From NCBI GenBank assembly GCA_020350865.1, contig CP070726.1:659326-666057 (forward strand): a stretch of 6,732 nt of DNA, given 5' to 3'. Both the position numbers and the translations under genes were made by a program. Shown here in pieces: positions 5,201 to 6,732 of the stretch. Under the pieces are notes generated by a model. It worked only from the letters and a program-made list of their open reading frames with translations. It was not told the origin of the DNA and did not search any database. The stretch's first letter is position 1. The number at the start of each line of letters is the position of its first letter. Source of the stretch: Thermoplasmata archaeon. Lineage in GTDB: Archaea; Thermoplasmatota; Thermoplasmata; GCA-020350865.

Positions 5201-6732
5201 TTGCTCGAAGAGAATCCAAGTTGGACGCCGATGCAGCCATGGGCTAGCTCCTGGTTCTCAATATCGATGTTCTGGCAGTTGGCAAGTATCACCTGTCCTG
5301 CTCCCGATGGTACAGTCCCTCCATTTCGGTTCTTCCAGTAGTACACCGGTTTACCGTTGACCGTGTTTGTGGTATCTATTGCGTGTGTGTTCCAATGCTC
5401 AAGTAGTGTGCCCTGAAAGGCGATTCCATCCTCAATCATGCTGTTCCCGGCAACTGAGCACCCATTAGCGGAGGATAGATAGATACCCAAGGTATTGTTT
5501 ATTACGATATTGTTTGCCACGTTGTGGCCAGCCGAGTCATGGAGGAAGATCCCCCATGTGTTGTTCGGGATGATGTTGTTATAAATATTGCCGTAGTCGG
5601 AATCCACCTGTATGGCCGCATCTCCGCTATACATTCCGGTGCCTGTGATTGTAAAGCCCGAGATTGTCACCCAATCGGCACCAACAAATACAACATCTTC
5701 ATTGCCATCGCCTTCTATAGTGGTGGTGTTCCTGTCTTCGCCGGTTAAGGTTAGGCTTTTATCAATGACCACATTTTCATAATACGTCCCGTTTTTCGCG
5801 AAAATGGAGTTACCCGGGTCTGCCTCATCTATTGCATCCTGGATTCTGATGTGGTAGGAATCTTTGTCAAGGTTATGGACAGGTCTTTCGGCAATAAAAT
5901 TTTTAAAGGATTTCATCAATGGATAATTATCCTGGGAATTCGAATCGATAACATATGGTGTATCGCCAATGCCATCCCCATCGCCGTCTGCACCTGAATA
6001 ATCCGACCAGTAATTCCCGCCTGAGGGATAGCCGTTATCCCATTGGTTTCCTTGCGAGGAAACATCACTTGCCTGATCCGCGTTACCAATGAAATCGTTG
6101 TGGTATATCAGGTTATTTTTTCCTATGATATCTATGGATATGCCAAGCCCTCCATTAAAGGAGACTGAATTGCGGGAGATGGTGTTCCCGACAGACTTGC
6201 CAATGAGGATTCCCTCTTGTGTGTTCGATGAGAACGTATTGTCGGTAATGTAATTTCCATCCGAGGACCAAATATATATGCCGTAGATGTTGTTTGAAAC
6301 GTTGTTGTTGAATATGTTTATATTCGAAGAGAATCCCAAATGAATGCCTATTGCACCAAATGTGAGGGTTTGATTCTCTATGTTTATGTTTTGACAGTTT
6401 ACAATAATCACCTGACCTGCACCAGCTGGAATTGTGCCCCCGTTTCTGTTCTTCCAGTAATATACCGGCTTTCCATCCAGTGTGTTTGAGGTGTCAATTT
6501 CGTGTTGGTTCAGCTCATCGAGTAGAGGACTATCAAGGAAGATACCATCCTTTATCATCACGTTGCCAGTAAGATTGCTGGTCTCGGATCGTTTGATGAT
6601 AATGCCCCACCATCCGTTCGATAGTGTGTTGTTTATGAGTTTATTATCATTGGAGTAGGAAACATAAATGCCATGCATATTACCGGTGCAGTTATTTCCA
6701 ATAACGGTGTTTTGGGTGGAATCCTCTTCAAG
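2230..6732 (-). CDS. giant surface protein: two NosD-like beta-helices, seven Ig-like repeats, C-terminal membrane anchor (5' partial)
   Basis: The C-terminal 1500 residues of a protein whose N-terminus lies beyond the right edge. An ATG at 6676-6678 is not the likely start: 18 more in-frame codons reach the edge without a stop and continue the beta-helix pattern (NTVIGNNCTGN). In visible numbering, 1-273 are a NosD-like right-handed parallel beta-helix lacking its beginning, and 284-742 a complete second one that starts with IQDAIDEADPGNSIF. Residues 750-1351 are seven Ig-like repeats of 86 residues, 1352-1449 a Big_5/SbsA-like domain, and 1468-1487 a transmembrane helix followed by a GKKR tail. 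Most of it should lie outside the cell, held by the C-terminal helix. It is rich in Asn, with many N-x-S/T sequons, consistent with archaeal N-glycosylation. NosD-type helices are often annotated as copper-binding, but nothing here supports a copper role. An adhesin, S-layer-associated or polysaccharide-interacting function is plausible but unproven. The gene converges on the M50 protease gene; its promoter is outside the window. Confidence 0.9.
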   Translation of the reverse strand, partial: LEEDSTQNTVIGNNCTGNMHGIYVSYSNDNKLINNTLSNGWWGIIIKRSETSNLTGNVMIKDGIFLDSPLLDELNQHEIDTSNTLDGKPVYYWKNRNGGTIPAGAGQVIIVNCQNINIENQTLTFGAIGIHLGFSSNINIFNNNVSNNIYGIYIWSSDGNYITDNTFSSNTQEGILIGKSVGNTISRNSVSFNGGLGISIDIIGKNNLIYHNDFIGNADQASDVSSQGNQWDNGYPSGGNYWSDYSGADGDGDGIGDTPYVIDSNSQDNYPLMKSFKNFIAERPVHNLDKDSYHIRIQDAIDEADPGNSIFAKNGTYYENVVIDKSLTLTGEDRNTTTIEGDGNEDVVFVGADWVTISGFTITGTGMYSGDAAIQVDSDYGNIYNNIIPNNTWGIFLHDSAGHNVANNIVINNTLGIYLSSANGCSVAGNSMIEDGIAFQGTLLEHWNTHAIDTTNTVNGKPVYYWKNRNGGTVPSGAGQVILANCQNIDIENQELAHGCIGVQLGFSSSNYINSNNVTYNWGGIILAYSNDNFMVENNVKNNIRGMGIGSSSGNYIINNTASANDWEGILLVGADGNNITGNTVTDNNDYGIVFVGSDGNTIAYNAISSNFEYGISLDSSNGNTVTNNSVSLNFNYGIQCTGSDNIIINNTVSLNNYGIYLALATNNRIHHNSIIDNAIQAYDNRDSNYWDDDYPSGGNFWSDYSGDDYYNGPDQNVPGSDGIGDINYSIDPDSVDRYPLMVQPDIYAPTIQLLFPENNSVIQEGVILDFQVNDDALYHANYSINDGSPNPLPNPYDIPTVGLFDGGYVIHISALDLAGNSNTSWFYFIIDSSQPMIHLDFPDNNSVVQNGTVLEFSITDQNPIQANYSVNGEPAVSFSDPFEIATEGWDDREHTVQINVVDVAGNRNSSCYFFTIDSTKPIIELNSPENNSYIPNGTLLDFTVSDSHLLLANYSINPGDEFLLSDPFDISTAGWPDDNYTIHIKARDVAGNFNSVSFSFTLDSTNPVIILCSPHNNSCIPDGVFLNFTVSDAHLPLVNHSIDGGDEALLSPPFNISTDGWKDGNYKILINATDLAGNTLSAWFFLTIDSTPPLITLNEPENNALIRAGTSLDFKIEDANPWNVTYSIDDGPSYNLSKPYDITTGDWPDGGYVVKIETIDLALNVNATVFFFTIDSTEPEIHLNSPENNRVIKAGTILNFIISDLHLMEVKYSINNTPKLPLQEPYDLFTDDWSEGNYSILIESRDLAGNSFSSWFFFIIDNTPPFLSFDSNLNHTILSAGQTIQIYAPDPDVEEVMFSLDEGEYMLLEPPYILYPYTWTEGSHIVHIRAKDGAGNEAVLWFEIKVDTDSPYIIYCDPPQNSRDVDNDTTITIAFSEAMNGADVGRYLHISPEIEYSFQWNEEGTVLTISFAPEKLADGATYKVTIDGDLADKNGNKLGSDFELVFTTYSEPIESEPPLDDPPIPYWAVFAILGVIALLIVVMFLLGKKRGGGTVDWDQ
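2272..2331 (-). other. C-terminal transmembrane anchor of the surface protein
   Basis: Visible residues 1468-1487 (WAVFAILGVIALLIVVMFLL) form one hydrophobic helix. Upstream is an acidic, Pro-rich linker (SEPPLDDPPIPY), and downstream a basic GKKR and a short tail ending VDWDQ. The positive charges after the helix fit an outside-to-inside orientation with the body of the protein extracellular. I see no LPxTG sortase motif and no PGF-CTERM-type tripeptide before the helix, so a plain membrane anchor is the simplest reading. Confidence 0.85.
2386..2679 (-). other. Big_5/SbsA-like Ig domain at the membrane-proximal end
   Basis: Visible residues 1352-1449. The segment follows the SbsA-type Ig-like pattern: an opening P...DPPQNSRDVD, then ITIAFSEAMN, then a W...GTVLTISF strand, then LADGATYKVTIDG and a closing DKNGNKLGSDF...FTT. 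It differs clearly from the seven repeats before it, which use another consensus. Such domains are spacers or stalk units in archaeal and bacterial surface proteins. It directly precedes the linker to the membrane helix. Confidence 0.75.
2680..4485 (-). repeat. seven tandem 258-bp Ig-like repeats (86 residues each)
   Basis: Seven consecutive units, each exactly 86 residues, occupy on the minus strand 4485-4228, 4227-3970, 3969-3712, 3711-3454, 3453-3196, 3195-2938 and 2937-2680. The shared pattern is P-x-I-x-L-x-x-P-E-N-N-S near the start, G-T-x-L-x-F at 17-22, Y-S-I near 34-36, a P-[FY]-[DN]-I stretch near 47-50, W-x-D-G-x-Y near 55-60, D-[LV]-A-G-N near 68-72 and F-x-I-D-S-T at the end. Unit 5 has ALN in place of AGN, and unit 7 is the most diverged and lacks PENNS. 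The fold is inferred as Ig-like from the alternating strands and the DxAGN signature. No gaps are needed to align the units, so each spacer length has been strictly kept. The likely role is a rigid stalk. Confidence 0.9.
4507..4668 (-). other. closing segment of the second beta-helix
   Basis: Visible residues 689-742 run from NYWDDDYPSGG through FWSDYSG to SDGIGD and YPLM. This is the usual C-terminal end of NosD-like archaeal beta-helix modules. Compared with the copy at 5914-6048 it is nine residues longer, with extra sequence (NGPDQNVPG) between the two acidic parts. The Asp-rich SDGIGD portion resembles calcium-binding loops, which is inference. Confidence 0.7.
4732..5202 (-). repeat. seven beta-helix rungs (22-23 residues) in the second helix
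   Basis: Visible residues 511-667 divide into seven consecutive units of 22, 22, 23, 23, 23, 22 and 22 residues. Each begins with N-x-I and follows the pattern N-x-I-x-x-N-x-[VI]-x-x-N-x-x-x-G-I-x-[LV]-x-x-S-x-[GD]. This is the PbH1 rung of right-handed parallel beta-helices, with Asn positions that usually stack as ladders inside the turns. The DNA copies have diverged, so this is an old array rather than recent amplification. Confidence 0.85.
5206..5439 (-). repeat. 78-residue GKPVYYWKN element, copy in the second helix
   Basis: Visible residues 432-509, from MIEDGIAF to LGFSS. The core NGKPVYYWKNRNGGT and the following GAGQVI and NCQNI...IENQ are nearly the same as in the copy at 6325-6558. 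About 53 of 78 residues are identical by hand, with no gaps, while codons differ at many synonymous positions. The element interrupts the regular rung pattern between the N-terminal and the later rungs of the helix. Similar GKPVYYWKN segments are, to my knowledge, common in archaeal NosD-like proteins; the function is unknown. Confidence 0.85.
5440..5883 (-). other. N-terminal part of the second beta-helix
   Basis: Visible residues 284-431 begin with PVHNLDKDSYHIRIQDAID, followed by EADPGNSIF, NGTYYENVVIDKSLTLTGE, TTTIEGDG and WVTISGFTI. This is the typical opening of NosD/pectin-lyase-like helices: a cap (IQxAIDxAxPGxxI), the first strands, and a GFTI rung. Two or three irregular rungs follow up to the 78-residue element. 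Its presence in the middle of the protein marks the start of a second complete module, and suggests that the first module has the same cap beyond the right edge. Confidence 0.8.
5914..6048 (-). other. closing segment of the first beta-helix with DGDGDGIGD loop
   Basis: Visible residues 229-273 run from NQWDNGYPSGG through NYWSDYSG to GDGDGIGDTPYVID and YPLM. The D-x-D-x-D-G pattern is like the calcium-binding loops of dockerin or thrombospondin type 3 repeats, so metal binding is possible (inference). The segment closes the first helix, and about ten residues (KSFKNFIAER) link it to the second. Confidence 0.7.
6118..6324 (-). repeat. three beta-helix rungs (23 residues each) in the first helix
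   Basis: Visible residues 137-205 divide into three units of exactly 23 residues. They begin NINIFNNNVSNN, NYITDNTFSSNT and NTISRNSVSFNG, and each carries the G-I-x-[IL] strand in its second half. A partial unit starting NNLIYHNDF follows before the closing segment. The pattern is the same PbH1 rung as in the second helix, but with fewer rungs, so the two modules differ in length mainly here. Confidence 0.82.
6325..6558 (-). repeat. 78-residue GKPVYYWKN element, copy in the first helix
   Basis: Visible residues 59-136, from MIKDGIFL to LGFSS, ungapped against the copy at 5206-5439. The strongest conservation is GKPVYYWKNRNGGT, then GAGQVI, NCQNI, IENQ and LGFSS. The residues before GKPV vary most. 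The two copies lie 1119 bp apart and imply duplication of a whole helix module. Confidence 0.85.

Noticed and set aside
2468..5748. Short + strand frames opposite the surface-protein gene (for example 3610-3840, 4297-4512, 4482-4697 and 5524-5748)
   Set aside because: They are spaced within the repetitive gene and follow its codon pattern in mirror image; none shows a start signal or domain.
4507..6732. Copper-binding or nitrous oxide reductase maturation (NosD) function
   Set aside because: The similarity is to the beta-helix fold only. No nos genes are nearby, and the protein continues into Ig repeats and a membrane anchor, unlike a NosD maturation factor.
1..6732. tRNA, rRNA, transposon ends or a defence system
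   Set aside because: Nearly every base is in three well-supported protein genes, and I saw no cloverleaf-like segment, terminal inverted repeats, or nuclease, helicase or transposase motifs.

Overview
The window looks like chromosomal DNA from an archaeon, most likely a euryarchaeote. Thermoplasmatota is my best guess, but that is inference from protein style only. Three things point to archaea: an NAD-binding (TrkA-N/RCK) domain fused to a DHH/DHHA1 phosphoesterase, a compact archaeal-type site-2 (M50) protease, and a very long Asn/Ser/Thr-rich surface protein built from NosD-like beta-helices and Ig-like repeats with a C-terminal membrane anchor. Nothing in the window is a phylogenetic marker.

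Layout: bases 30-1466 (+) encode the TrkA-N/DHH/DHHA1 protein. Two bases later, 1469-2185 (+) encode a six-helix M50 metalloprotease with a Pro/Tyr-rich N-terminal tail; the two are probably one transcript. A 44-base gap (2186-2229) separates them from a convergent gene that fills the rest of the window (2230-6732, - strand). That gene is cut by the right edge: its frame is open to the last base, so 1500 C-terminal residues are visible and the N-terminus is missing.

The large protein reads from its visible N-terminus as follows. First comes a NosD-like right-handed parallel beta-helix, missing its beginning. A second complete helix of the same design follows. Both carry the same 78-residue element (about 53 of 78 residues identical by hand) and both end in a YPSGGNxWSDYSG...DGIGD...YPLM closing segment. 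Next are seven tandem Ig-like repeats, each exactly 86 residues (258 bp). The protein ends with a Big_5/SbsA-like domain, one transmembrane helix and a short basic tail. I infer a long glycosylated stalk holding beta-helical heads away from the membrane, perhaps for carbohydrate or cell-surface interaction.

The + strand pair may act in signalling and membrane proteolysis: a phosphoesterase for small nucleotide substrates with a nucleotide-sensing domain, beside an intramembrane protease. A functional link to the convergent surface protein is not shown by the sequence. I see no RNA genes, CRISPR arrays, insertion sequences, integrases or recognisable defence genes. The most distinctive material is the modular architecture of the surface protein and some details of the phosphoesterase.
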